The translations under genes were made by a program, and so were the position numbers. A DNA stretch of 64,000 nucleotides. It comes from Selaginella moellendorffii (Eukaryota; Streptophyta; Lycopodiopsida; Selaginellales; Selaginellaceae). Of the stretch, positions 45,901 to 57,978 are shown one piece after another. How positions within the stretch are numbered: position 1 is the stretch's first letter; every line of letters begins with the position of its first letter. The stretch is from the NCBI RefSeq assembly GCF_000143415.4, contig NW_003314295.1, forward strand, positions 1,597,950-1,661,949. Direction: 5' to 3'. The notes under the pieces were generated by a model, which ran no database searches, had not been told where the DNA came from, and was given only the letters and a program-made list of their open reading frames with translations.

Positions 45901-47509
45901 ATGGCGCTGGACCGTGACATCGCTGCGACCGCCGCGCAGCTGGAGCACCAGCGCGTGGATGACTTGAGGCGCTCCAATGCGGCAGCGCTGTTCGAGGGCT
46001 TGCTGATGGCTACTGCGAATCAGCTCCAGCCGACGCAGCAAGATTTCGAGGCCAGAGTAGATATTTTGCGGCGGCTGGAGTATTTGATAAGAGAAATCGA
46101 TGTTTGCAAAGGTATGACCATTTTACTCTTGTCAAACATCAAGCACTACTTTCTTTTCAGGCTTGGCGATTAAACCTTTTGGATCGTTCCTGTCAAACTT
46201 GTATACGCCTTGGGGAGATTTAGATATTACTTTGATGCCGCTTGAGTCGGCACCGCTTTCCAGGAGCAAAAAGACCAAAATTCTGAAGTCTATCCATGAT
46301 GCTCTACTTCAAGCTGGTAAAGTACACCGTTCTTTTTTCCTGTGCTCGTGCCACCTCCTTCGATTTGTTGTTTTTTACCTCTAGCTTTCAGGTGGAGCGA
46401 TTCGTGTCCAAGTTCTGTTTCGGCCTCGCGTTCCACTCTTAATGTTTGAAGATGCATGGTGGAGAATCTCATGTGACATCTCCGTGAGCAATACCGACGC
46501 TGTTTTCAAGTCACACGCCCTGGGCCTGATTGTTGGTATGGATTTAAGGTGCAGGCAGCTCATCTTCCTCGTGAGTGTAATGAGTTTTCTTGTGTTTGGT
46601 TTTTTCTTACGCTCTCTCCTTTTTCCCCAGGTTAAGTGCTGGGCCAAAGCGCAGTGCATTAACGATCCAAAGATGGGGACCTTGAACTCGTATGCACTGT
46701 CTTTACTCGTTATATTTCATCTCCAAGTAAGCACATGACAATTGTATATGATGTTGATAAACCAAAGCCTCTAGACTCGAAATCCACCTATTTTGCCACC
46801 ATTGAGCGCTATCATCGGTCAAGTCGGTGCCTCAGGTCAATAATTCAATGGTTTTTTCTGCTTACTGACAGATTCTGCTTGCAGCTGATGGCTTTCAGTA
46901 TCTAAGCAGGATCGCAGAGTTTACAGAAAGAGGTTTTGGGAAGGGAAATACGAGCTCAGTTGCAGAGTTGTTCGTGTCATTTTTTGGCCAGGTATTATGG
47001 ATTTTGGTATCAACTTTCTGATCCCGGATTTTCCTTCTGTAGTTTTCGGCTGTTGAGGAGTTGTGGATTCAAGGTCTAGCTGTGTGTACTTTCCGTGGAC
47101 AGTGGGGGGACAAAACGACCACCGATCCGTCATGGGCAAGCAAGAATTATGCGATGCTGGTGAGCAAAATGTTTCCGAAGAAATGAATCAATTTTCGTTT
47201 TCTTTTAAGGTGGAAGACCCGTTTGATTTATCTGAAAACTGCGCAAGATCCGTGCATCAAGGCAGCCTTCAACATGTTTGCAAGGCATTTAGGCTGAGTC
47301 ACGAGCTACTGTGCGATAAATTCTCCTACTGGTTCTTGGGAAAACTGAAAGAAACGCTCTTCCGGTGGCCACATGCGAGTCCACGGCCCTGTTTTCATCC
47401 GTCGAGGCCAGGGATAGAGCAGCTACGGGAACACGCCTCGCTCAACGCTTCCAGGAAGAATGACAGGCCGGAGAAGCAAAAGAAAGGAAAGAAACAAGTA
47501 AAGCAATAA
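45901..47509 (+). CDS. Noncanonical poly(A)/U polymerase-like nucleotidyltransferase
   Basis: Pol-beta-type RNA nucleotidyltransferase related to plant TUTase/PAP-associated proteins (At3g45750/45760-like). Eight exons in phase: 45901-46111, 46161-46316, 46392-46570, 46631-46726, 46775-46835, 46885-46991, 47043-47159 and 47210-47509, total 408 residues. The catalytic motif is PFGSFLSNLYTPWGDLDITL with the G-S and D-x-D pattern. KCWAKAQCINDPKMGTLNSY and NPPILPPLSAI follow, then the PAP-associated part SVAELFVSFFGQ, and VEDPFDLSENCARSV. The C-terminus is lysine-rich. The third catalytic Asp was not clearly placed in exon 3 (LLMFEDAWWRISCDISVSN is the best candidate). A 3' copy lies inverted at 42400-43420. 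Confidence 0.88.
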
Positions 47510-48540
47510 CATCACAGCAGGATGTAAATATCTCAACATAGGTACGTCAGAGAGTTCCAAGGCCGAGTTTTCTGATCAAGTTTCCTTCGGTTCAGGATTT
47601 TATCGTGATGCCGTGGTCGAGCGAGGAAGTTTGGATCAGAAAACAGAAAAGAACTAAGTTATACCCAGCTTTTCAACCGAAATACGGGTATGTAGCAAAG
47701 AATTTACATAATGGCAACTCCATTCATGGGATTACACCCAGGAACCAACAGTATCGCTCTTCTTTCTCCTAGTCAGCAGGAGTCTGGATTTGCAGTCGGA
47801 TAGTATATAGAATGCCATTTGCAAGAAGCTCAGTAGCCTGCGTAGCAACAATGAAGAAAGCTACTATTGAGCCAGCAGCCCGAGTGTCACGCACATTGGC
47901 GGAGTTCTTGAACCCTGCAAGCTACAATCTGGCGCTTGCTGGAAGGATACAAGGACCGTGGCCATGCTAAAAAAGTGCGAAGCTTTTGCTTTCACTCGCC
48001 GTTTCCTTCTCGAGCGTCTGAGTTACCTTCTGCTGGTCCGACTCTGCTGAGCAGCCAAGCGGTGATTGGATTTGAGGGAGAGCATGCCTGATGAACAAAC
48101 TTGAGCAGGATTCTGCAGCAAGGCTGGCGCATCCCACTCTCAACCAGCATGGCCACCTTCAATCCACAGGAAAGGTTTCTGTACATGGCCGGTGCAATCT
48201 GCAGAGCAGCTGGACAGATCAGTAACAGGCCCTAGGAGCGAAAAGTCGGCTCCAAAGCGGAAACTGTTTTCACACTCGACAAAGATTGCACACATCAACA
48301 AAAAGTTAAGACCTCAAATAAATGCAAGGATCATATTGTTTAGAGGAACACTTCCTTTACCGACGTGGAATCTGGGCATATTAAATCAACACCAACACGG
48401 GAGTGACTCTGGAAATGGAAAGTTCAAACTTTATTCTTCTAAAAGTTAGTTAGACCTAAGTTTTTACCTAAGGTTTGTCTGACACTTGATCACAACCTCT
48501 TTACCTCACACAAGATTCCCCATCACATCAAACACCATCT
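47510..48540. other. 3' flank and spacer
   Basis: To about 47800 this is 3' flank of the nucleotidyltransferase gene, shared with the inverted copy. From there to 48540 I see no supported gene. Confidence 0.4.
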
Positions 48541-49200
48541 TTGCCTCCATTTGGAGTAAGCATTGTAATACCTGCATTTAAACTCTTCTTGCAAAGATGC
48601 ATCGACAACACCTCTTGCAGTTACCAGCTTTGCGGTGATCATGGAGTCCGCGTGATTTCAAAAAACACCTCTGCATTATCGACTGCGAAGAGTGACCGCA
48701 TGGAATTCCAGGAAGCCAGGTTCTTTTCTTGCGAATCATCAAATATATTCCTAACATTCTCGATAATTGTGTTCCACGAACCACATCATTCCATCAAAAA
48801 ACCACCCCACCACTTCTATGTCCTCATTGAAAGAATCTCCGGCACCTGAAACCAAATACCTCTTCTCCCTAACATCAGTTTTCCACGATCAAAAGAGCTA
48901 GATCCTTCTTCCGCATCGATCAAAAGAACGCGATTTAACATGGCACTTCACAAAACCAAGCCCGTAAATCTCCTTCCAAATGCCCGTTCTTGGCATAAGC
49001 CGAGAGCATCAAGTTCGAAGTGGGGGATCACACCATCGAAGACTGAGCGAGCATCTCCAATTTGGATGGGAAGAGTTGAGAGATAAGTGGATCTGCTTGG
49101 CTTGAGGAAGAGACGCATTCTTGCAGGCTCAGCGCTGCCGAATGCGAGCGAGGATAGCATTTCGCACCGACAAACAAATCTTCTGTTAGCATCCCAGGAA
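48541..49200 (-). pseudogene. Degraded PPR gene unlike the 25-kb copy
   Basis: Minus-strand pieces carry PPR signatures in different frames: DARSVFDGVIP then (after a shift in a C run) SNLMLSAYAKNGHLEGD near 48970-49050, and CGSWNTIIENVRNIFDDS with NLASWNSM near 48690-48790. Frameshifts and stops separate them. The text is not copied from the PPR gene at 25 kb, so it is a separate relic. Confidence 0.6.
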
Positions 49201-49253
49201 CTAAAATGCCTCAACTTACATGGAGAGAAAAAAAAAAAGGCTTTTCCCTCGAG

Positions 49254-49790
49254 ACTATATCACGGCCGGATCTTGTGTCACGAAAGGGTTGGCGATTTCT
49301 TCGGTACCATCGGTTGGAGCGACGAGCATCACCGCAGTACCTCTACAAACCTGAGAAAGAAGAAAGCCAAAACCATCAAAGTTTTCGCTCTCGAGTAAGA
49401 AAACTTACCACTAGGCCGAGAGCTCTGGTTTGATCCGTTGTCTTCAATGGATCATCGTGATCTATTGACAGAAAAGTTTAGCTCCTTCCAGAGCAAATTC
49501 CAGACTCATACCTCTCAAGTACTCGACTGCCTCATCCAGGACGAGATTGAGTAGCTGGTCATAGCCTTTCAAGGTCCCGATCACTGCTCCATTCCACGAT
49601 TTCAAGCAAAATCCACCCGAGACTGCATTTCATACCTTGGCGCCCGCCACTGAGTTTGACGCACACGCCCTTGTCGATGAACTTGGCCAAATCGAGCACA
49701 GTCTCCTTGCGATTCGACTGCAGGAACGAGAGATTCACACAGGGGTGAGTGGAAATCCGCGACGATCTTCCATGGAGTGGAGCTCACCAT
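49254..49790 (-). CDS. LSM7: LSM7, U6 snRNA/mRNA-decay LSM ring subunit
   Basis: Sm-like protein of the LSM1-7 (cytoplasmic decay) and LSM2-8 (nuclear U6) rings. Five coding exons: 49788-49790, 49636-49717, 49512-49583, 49409-49461 and about 49254-49350. The first contributes only the ATG. Sm motif 1 is VLDLAKFIDKGVCVKLSGGR, then VIGTLKGYDQLLNLVLDEAV. Sm motif 2 is LGLVVCRGTAVMLVAP and the tail is EIANPFVTQDPAV. The second intron ends in GAGCAG, a NAGNAG acceptor, and family alignment favours the downstream AG. Length is about 99 residues as in plant LSM7. Confidence 0.93.
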
Positions 49791-50154
49791 GTCTCTTCTA
49801 AAACCCTATCTTGCCCTAAATTCCCCGATTTAAAAACTTTGCCCTGAAAGAGGGGACGCGAGCTCGAATCCCGGGAACTCTCGCGCCTGTCTGTTGCAAC
49901 TCCCGCGGCATGCCGGCCGAGCTTCACCACTTTCGCGCGAGAATTTCTTGGGCGAGGAGGAAGAAGAAGAGAAATGGGCGTTTCTGGAATTCTCAGCTAT
50001 CTCGAATACGCGCTTCTCCACAAGATTTTCGTCATGAAAATCTTTGGGTGAGTGCTTTTGATCGATAGATTGATGAGAATCCATCGAAGGGAAACAATGC
50101 GCTGAGCGAGAGAAGGGAAATTCTTGCAGGAGGCACGTACGATCGGAGCAAGCC

Positions 50155-50710
50155 ATGGCTGAGGCTTCGGATCTGTCGCCCATATCTCTCACGCTCAATG
50201 ACTACCGCGTCACGCTCGACAATGGGCAATGGACTTCGGGTAAGCTCTAGAGAAAATCCTCTCTTTTCGATCGATTCTCCTCCTTGTTCTCTAGATTACC
50301 CCGACGATGGGAGGACCGATCACGCGCCCCCATCGGGTGCCATGGAGAAAGAAGTCATTCGCTTGCGGAACGATAAGCGAAGATTGGTATGGCATTCCCG
50401 CGAAAAGAAAGTGGTGTTTTTCACTCTCGATCTCCACTGAAAGATGCGAGACCTCGAGAAATTCAAGCGCCAAGCTCGCGAGATGGACGAGCTCAAGGAG
50501 CGATGGAGCAATCTGGATTTCAAGTACCAGCTTCTCATGGACATGGTACAATCAAAACTTCCAGAATTCTCTCAAGAGCAAAGCTATGATTCTTCCCAAA
50601 TCTCTCTCCAGTGGACGCTGAAGCAGCTCGATACCGAGAAGCAAGAATCCTCGCGAGCGCACAGCCCCACATCCAACAAGAACTCTCCTCGCGCTGGAAC
50701 ACCACCCTAG
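50155..50710 (+). CDS. Small coiled-coil protein, family not recognised
   Basis: Exons 50155-50239 (MAEASDLSPISLTLNDYRV), about 50295-50387 (ending VIRLRNDKRRL) and 50444 onward (MRDLEKFKRQAREMDELKER, WSNLDFKYQLLMDM) form a protein of about 148 residues if the last exon is unspliced to 50710. A further intron (50545-50612) that removes VQSKLPEF is also in phase. Charged heptads indicate a coiled coil. The C-terminus is Ser/Pro-rich. No known family was identified. The start lies 364 bp from divergent LSM7. Confidence 0.6.
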
Positions 50711-50792
50711 AACTCGGCTCTTCGTCCCCGCATTTAAAATTAGGCCAATGCTCTGTTTTTAGGGCAAGCCTAGGTTTGTGTGATTCTCGGCT

Positions 50793-52064
50793 ATGGCGCC
50801 TCCAGCGCTGAGGCTGCCGCGCCATTCCTCCGGCGACGACTCCAAATGCAGGCCCGCGCTGCTGCTCATCGCGGTCTCGGCATGCGCCGCCATCGCGACT
50901 TACTTCGCGCTGTCGCCACTCTTCCAGCCGGATCAGGGCGCGATCTCGTCGGATTCCAGCGACGGCCGCTCCGCCAGGCACCTCGTGGCGATCCGCGAGG
51001 AGAAGGCGGCGTGCTGCCGCGGGATCGAGCACCAGGAGCTGTGGGGATCGGTGGTCCAGTGGGGGACGAGCAATAAGGTGAATTCCTCAACCGCGTGCTG
51101 CCAGGCTTGCAAGGCCGCGCAGTGTAATTCCTGGGTGTATTGCGGGGATCGAGTGAAATGCGGGCCAAATTTTGGAGAGGTAGTATAAAGTTGACTCCTT
51201 CCTTGTCCGAGCGTGTTCTTTCTCATCTGTTTTCATTCTCTCCACAGTGCTGGCTAAAGAACCAGGAGGATCCTCTCTCCCCCGACGTCCAGGATTCTAG
51301 CAAGGACGTCTACTGGACTTCTGGGCTTGTCTATGCGAAGAATGTGGTAAGCTCTAGCTAGATTTCGATTTGGACACTGACAGTCTTGCTAAAGTAAGAT
51401 CTTCTCCTTGTTTTTGACAGGGTCTCGTGCAGCTAGAGACCGAATATGGAGCGATCAGGCTCCAGGTAAGAAGAGAAGTTTAAGTTTGAGCTAAGTTGAG
51501 AAAGAAAACACTTCCTTCACAGCTTCTTCCAGACTGCGCTCCACTTTCAGTCGCGTTTGTGATCGAGCTCTTGAAGTTGCGGCACTGCGCAGGTTGTAAC
51601 ATCTACCGAGCTGAGACCCGCGGGAATTCATGGGATGAGGAAGGAAATCCCACAGCGAAGGTAAGAGTTGCACATTCTTTTCAAATTTATGCTCTATGTT
51701 TCTCATGTGTTCTTGTTTTCTTTCTTAGAACTTGAGAGGACCTCCTCACGCTATTTTACAAGGCACTCTAGAGGCCGAGGGCCTCGGCTTCAAGGAACTC
51801 CCCAGAGAAGCTTGTCCGATGATCCGCAGGGGTATGGTAGGATGGATCGAAGGAGGCCCCGATTTTTTCATCAGCCTCGCAAACCATGACGATTGGTACC
51901 CGAAACACACAGTTTTTGCCAACGTTCTTCCAGACGACCTTCCTCTAGTTGAGAAGCTCGCGAGCTTGCCAACGTCAAAGACCATCTGGAGCGGGATTGA
52001 TGTCGCTGTGCTGAAGAAGCCGATCAGCTTGAAATTAACGAGGGCGAGCGTTGCATCGTCCTGA
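50793..52064 (+). CDS. Membrane-anchored cyclophilin-like protein with cysteine-rich region
   Basis: Five exons in phase (50793-51179, 51248-51346, 51421-51465, 51523-51660, 51729-52064) give 334 residues. A short basic N-terminus precedes one membrane helix (PALLLIAVSACAAIATYFAL), suggesting a type II endomembrane protein. The lumenal part starts with a cysteine-rich PAN/apple-like segment (TACCQACKAAQCNSWVYC). A cyclophilin-like domain follows (VQLETEYGAIRLQLLPDCAP, MVGWIEGGPDFFISLAN, HTVFANVLPDD). Key catalytic cyclophilin residues such as the FHR motif are not seen, so isomerase activity is doubtful. Function is inferred only from fold similarity. Confidence 0.78.
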
Positions 52065-52103
52065 CTTTCAGTTCTATTTTTTTTTCCTTGTTCTCCCATA
52101 ACA

Positions 52104-54115
52104 TCACGCTGCTGCTTCCAGATTCACGGCAGAAGTCGCAGGTTTACTTCCAAACAGGCTGGTGAATAGTTTTGTAGCCATAGGTGGTAGTACCATCGGT
52201 TCAGGAACCATGAAATTTACCAGTGGCTCATGGACAGTGTATCTACACAAAAAATCAAAGTTTGAGATGACCAAAGTGAGAAACCAAACTCTCTCGCTTG
52301 CCTTGTCTTTCGGCCTTTAGAAGCGCGACGATCTACGTTTTTCCTTTTCTTGCTCCGGAGCTTTCGAACTGCGTCATGGTCTACACAAGGTACAAGCACA
52401 ATCAGAACATTCTCACTAGAGAAAAAGCTTCTTACCGAGGCCAGTGGGATTTGAAGACTCGAGAAATTCACGTAAAAGCTGCTGATAGAACTCGGAATCA
52501 TCAAACACCTTAGTTTCATTAGTCTTTGCTTCCATATCGTTTGTGTCCGTCTGGAAAAAGTTGATAAGCCTACAAGACTGTAAAGAACGAGCAAAGATGA
52601 AAAACCTGTGTTTTCAAAGGTTCGGAGCGCATCATTCTTGCTATGAAACGCGGCGTGTCCTTCATTGCTGCTGCTACTTGTTGTGAAATACTCTGTAAAG
52701 ACGTAAAAGGCCGTGTGAATAAAAAAATACAAAAAGCCAGAACGTTTAAACCTGATTGAAAGCTTTTAACTTCGATCGCGATGCCGCAGCGCCTGAAGAT
52801 ATTTGAGTCTTTCTGTGCCATCTATCGACCGTACGATCTCTATACGGAATAAGCCTGCAATACATGTCTAGTGTCATCAGCTCGTAAAGCAAGAGCTCAA
52901 TTACCTTGAATACGAGTTGCTTAATCTTTGCCAAGCTGAGTCCAGGCTATCTGAGACGCTATGGGTTTCCTGTTCCACGTCCGAATCTGTAACAAGATAA
53001 GTTAATCTGCTCACCGTAAAAGAAAAATAATTCGAAACCTTTTCTGTAAGCATCGAGTGCCTCCCGGTTTTGTTCCAGCAATGCCTGCAGGACCACAATT
53101 TAAGCGCTAGAAAAGAAGCATCAACCATCACTATACCTTTTCTAGATCCAGAAGCGAATCAAGGGTCTGCAAGGCCGCCGCTTTCAGCGTTTGTTGTGCT
53201 TCGCTTGGGCTCGACGCTTCCTCCTGTCAAGCTTCCTTTCATACCATAAAAAGAAATACGGAAAAAGAAGCGTCACCTGTGGTAGCAGATTGGATCCTGC
53301 AACTATCTTCTGCAACGCAATTCGCATATGCAAAGCGCTGCCCCACAATTCCTGCCAGGCCATTTCTCTTGAAATCATCCCATTGTCAAAATCATGACAC
53401 ATACCATCTGGTTTTTCACTGCTCGGCCTTTCCGTATATCCACATCATTCTGTCCTCTCAAGCTCTTCAACATCTCTCTGAAAGGACGTAAAAGAACACC
53501 AAACGTGGTTAAAGGACGAAGGATGACGATACGACGCACTCACTGTTCTTCTTTATTAAGATCTTCGTATTCCTTGTTGACGGCTTCAAAATCGTCATCA
53601 AGAACCTGCTCCAACATCAAAGCTCAAAAGATTGGCGTTAGAGGTGCAAAAAAACTAAATCACATTCCTTACGTTCTTTTCTACTTGTTTTTCGTCGTCG
53701 TCCTCCTCCTCGCTGAAAGCTGGTTGTAGATCATCCCGATCGTGAAAATCGTCGTCACTGATCCCATCAAAAGCATTCTTTCTGCTGCTCTTGCGACCGG
53801 AATACTCCTTCCCTTCAAGTGATATATCTGGCCTCAACCGGAGCCTTCCATCCCTGAAAACGAGAGAAAAGAAAAGAGTGATCGTCGGAAAAAAAACTCA
53901 TTGTCCTATCACTCACGACTTCGAAAAGGTTTCCACTTCATCCGGGCCATCAGAGCTTTGCTCCTGGAGCAAATGCTGCGTCTCTTGCCCGAATCCCGCC
54001 TCCTCATCTACAAACTCCAGTCACAAACACCGCATTCTTCCAAGAATCACGTACCGTCCCAGGAATCCTCGTCCGAATCCGATGCCACGGCCTTCGCCTT
54101 GGCCTTCGCAGGCAT
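52104..54115 (-). CDS. BFR2/AATF (TRAUB) ribosome biogenesis protein
   Basis: Nucleolar factor for early 40S ribosome assembly. A multi-exon minus-strand gene starts MPAKAKAKAVASDSDEDSWD, with acidic stretches (AFSEEEDDDEKQVEKN). The AATF N-terminal helical part follows: VNKEYEDLNKEEQ, LWGSALHMRIALQKIVAGSN, and ALQTLDSLLDLEKALLEQNR with LIPYRDRTVDRWHRKTQIS. The TRAUB end reads DDSEFYQQLLREFLESS, KNVDRRASKGRKTR, and VHEPLVNFMVPEPM ending in LPPMATKLFTSLFGSKP. About ten short introns separate the exons; I did not fix every boundary. The start overlaps AAACCCTAACCCTAA just upstream (54126-54140), a telo-box typical of ribosome genes. Confidence 0.9.
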
Positions 54116-54165
54116 CGCGCGATAAACCCTAACCCTAATTTTTGCAAAACAAAAAACCCTGTTAA

Positions 54166-54247
54166 GTGAAAACGATTCGAACCCGCGCAAAAGTAAAAGC
54201 TTGTCAGATTTCCAGTCTGATGCTCTATCCAATTCAACCTCAACGAG
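54166..54247 (-). other. tRNA-like sequence 1 (anticodon loop CTGGAAA)
   Basis: Minus-strand text has an A-box-like TTGGATAGAGCA, an anticodon arm TCAGA-CTGGAAA-TCTGA (anticodon GGA), and a B-box-like GGGTTCGAATC. The acceptor ends do not pair well and the variable region is about 20 nt. Likely tRNA-derived rather than a working tRNA. Confidence 0.6.
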
Positions 54248-54337
54248 ATCCCTGACACAGCATGCCAGAAATCTCTAATGCTTTTTCCCCCCTCCACCAT
54301 ATAATTTTAAAAGAATATCTGATCCATGGGACACAGC

Positions 54338-54420
54338 CACTGCCGGGTTTCGAACCTGAGAAAAAGATATAGCCACCAGATTTCCAGTCTGGTGCTCTAT
54401 CCAACTAAGCCTCGGTGTGG
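54338..54420 (-). other. tRNA-like sequence 2 (anticodon loop CTGGAAA)
   Basis: Contains GCTTAGTTGGATAGAGC, anticodon arm CCAGA-CTGGAAA-TCTGG and GGTTCGAAACC, with a variable region of about 19 nt. Only CCAC/GTGG at the very ends could pair. Confidence 0.6.
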
Positions 54421-54466
54421 TCCTTTGTTCTATATCTTTCACACGTTTATAATATGGTGTGTACTC

Positions 54467-54548
54467 GTAGCTGCGATTCGAACCTGGAAAAAGGAAATGC
54501 AGGTCAGATTTTCAGTCTGATGCTCTATCCAACTCCACTCCAATGTGG
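54467..54548 (-). other. tRNA-like sequence 3 (anticodon loop CTGAAAA)
   Basis: Contains GAGTTGGATAGAGC, anticodon arm TCAGA-CTGAAAA-TCTGA (anticodon GAA) and GGTTCGAATCG. Its variable region CCTG..CAGG can itself pair. The acceptor stem is absent. Confidence 0.6.
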
Positions 54549-54649
54549 CCCCTTGATATTATGTTTCTGTACTCCATGTATATGTTGAAATCATATTTTT
54601 CTTTGTACCATACAATGATTTGAAATGCACAAACCATTGACATGGTTTG

Positions 54650-54722
54650 AGTGAGTGAAGCTTCGGCTGAGATGTCAGACTTAAAATCTGCCAGAACCTT
54701 TTGTTTCAGGTTCAAGTCCCTC
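54650..54722 (+). other. tRNA-like sequence 4 (anticodon loop CTTAAAA), plus strand
   Basis: Contains TCAGACTTAAAATCTG and AGGTTCAAGTCC, followed by a (TC)n tract. It resembles the other three in spacing but lies on the opposite strand, and its D arm is degraded. Confidence 0.5.
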
Positions 54723-55781
54723 TCTCTCTCTCTTTCTCTCTTTTGTGTCAGGCCTCTTTTTGACTCGAGTTCGAAACTCTTTTACAGCTATACACCTGTA
54801 AAGAATTGCCACTATTTTGTTTGGCTACACCTTTTGTTTGGTTACTACCAGTTAAAGGCTGGCCCCAAGGATGTGATTTTGAGTTTTTGGTCCAAAATAT
54901 TGAAACATTATTAAATAAATAGAAATTGGATGTTGTTGAAACTTGGCACCAAGAAGCAATCGTTCTCACTATTACTTCAATCTCCAAACCAGAATATCAT
55001 TTCCATCCCAAAATCATTCAAATATATGCCCGCTTAATACTGCATTGCCCTGAATCCTGAATAGCCACACAGGGATATTTTCTGGAGAAAACGATTGACC
55101 TCGACCCGACGTTTCGATATACCACCCCGATTTTTCGGTCCCCATATCCGATTTACTGCTAAACAATGCCACTAGGCAAGATGACATAAGCCGATTCCGA
55201 TATAAATTATAGACGTATATCAGGAGTATACGGGTGGCCAGCTTTTAGGAAATAAATTCTTTTTAAAAAAACAAGAAAATAACAGGTCGTTTGCTAAGAG
55301 GTGACAACCCAATAACTGGTACAAGAGATCCAACCAGGAAGAAGGCAAAGCGGCACTCTAATAAGCAAGGGGATGGATTCCCCTAAACAAATACTAAATA
55401 CAAAGATCCAATGTTCAATGCGCAGCCCATTTACAAGTTGATACTTGACAGTAAACTTGTGTGAGTTTGTGGAGATCTTTCTGGCTTCTGTGTCACTTTG
55501 TTCTTGGTACGACTCGAGCAAGAACCAAAGCCAGTAGTCACTTATTGATGCCATAAGCAACAACAGCAAGGAGATATTCCTTAGATAGTGGATGGAGCGT
55601 CAAGTACCTTACTTATCAGCAATCCAATCAATCAATCAATTAAGCCCTTCATATATTCAACGAGACAAAAAAGGTTAAAAAAATAAAAACATATTGTATT
55701 TTCATATAAAACTGGTTCTCATAGCTTTAGAAATTTTCCTGGCTGCTGTACAACAATGAAAAATAATAAATTCTGAAGAGG
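54723..55781. other. Spacer without a recognised gene
   Basis: Apart from a (TC)n tract at the left edge I see no gene. The 91-codon minus-strand frame at 55294-55569 has no motif. Confidence 0.4.
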
Positions 55782-57978
<2,197 letters not shown>

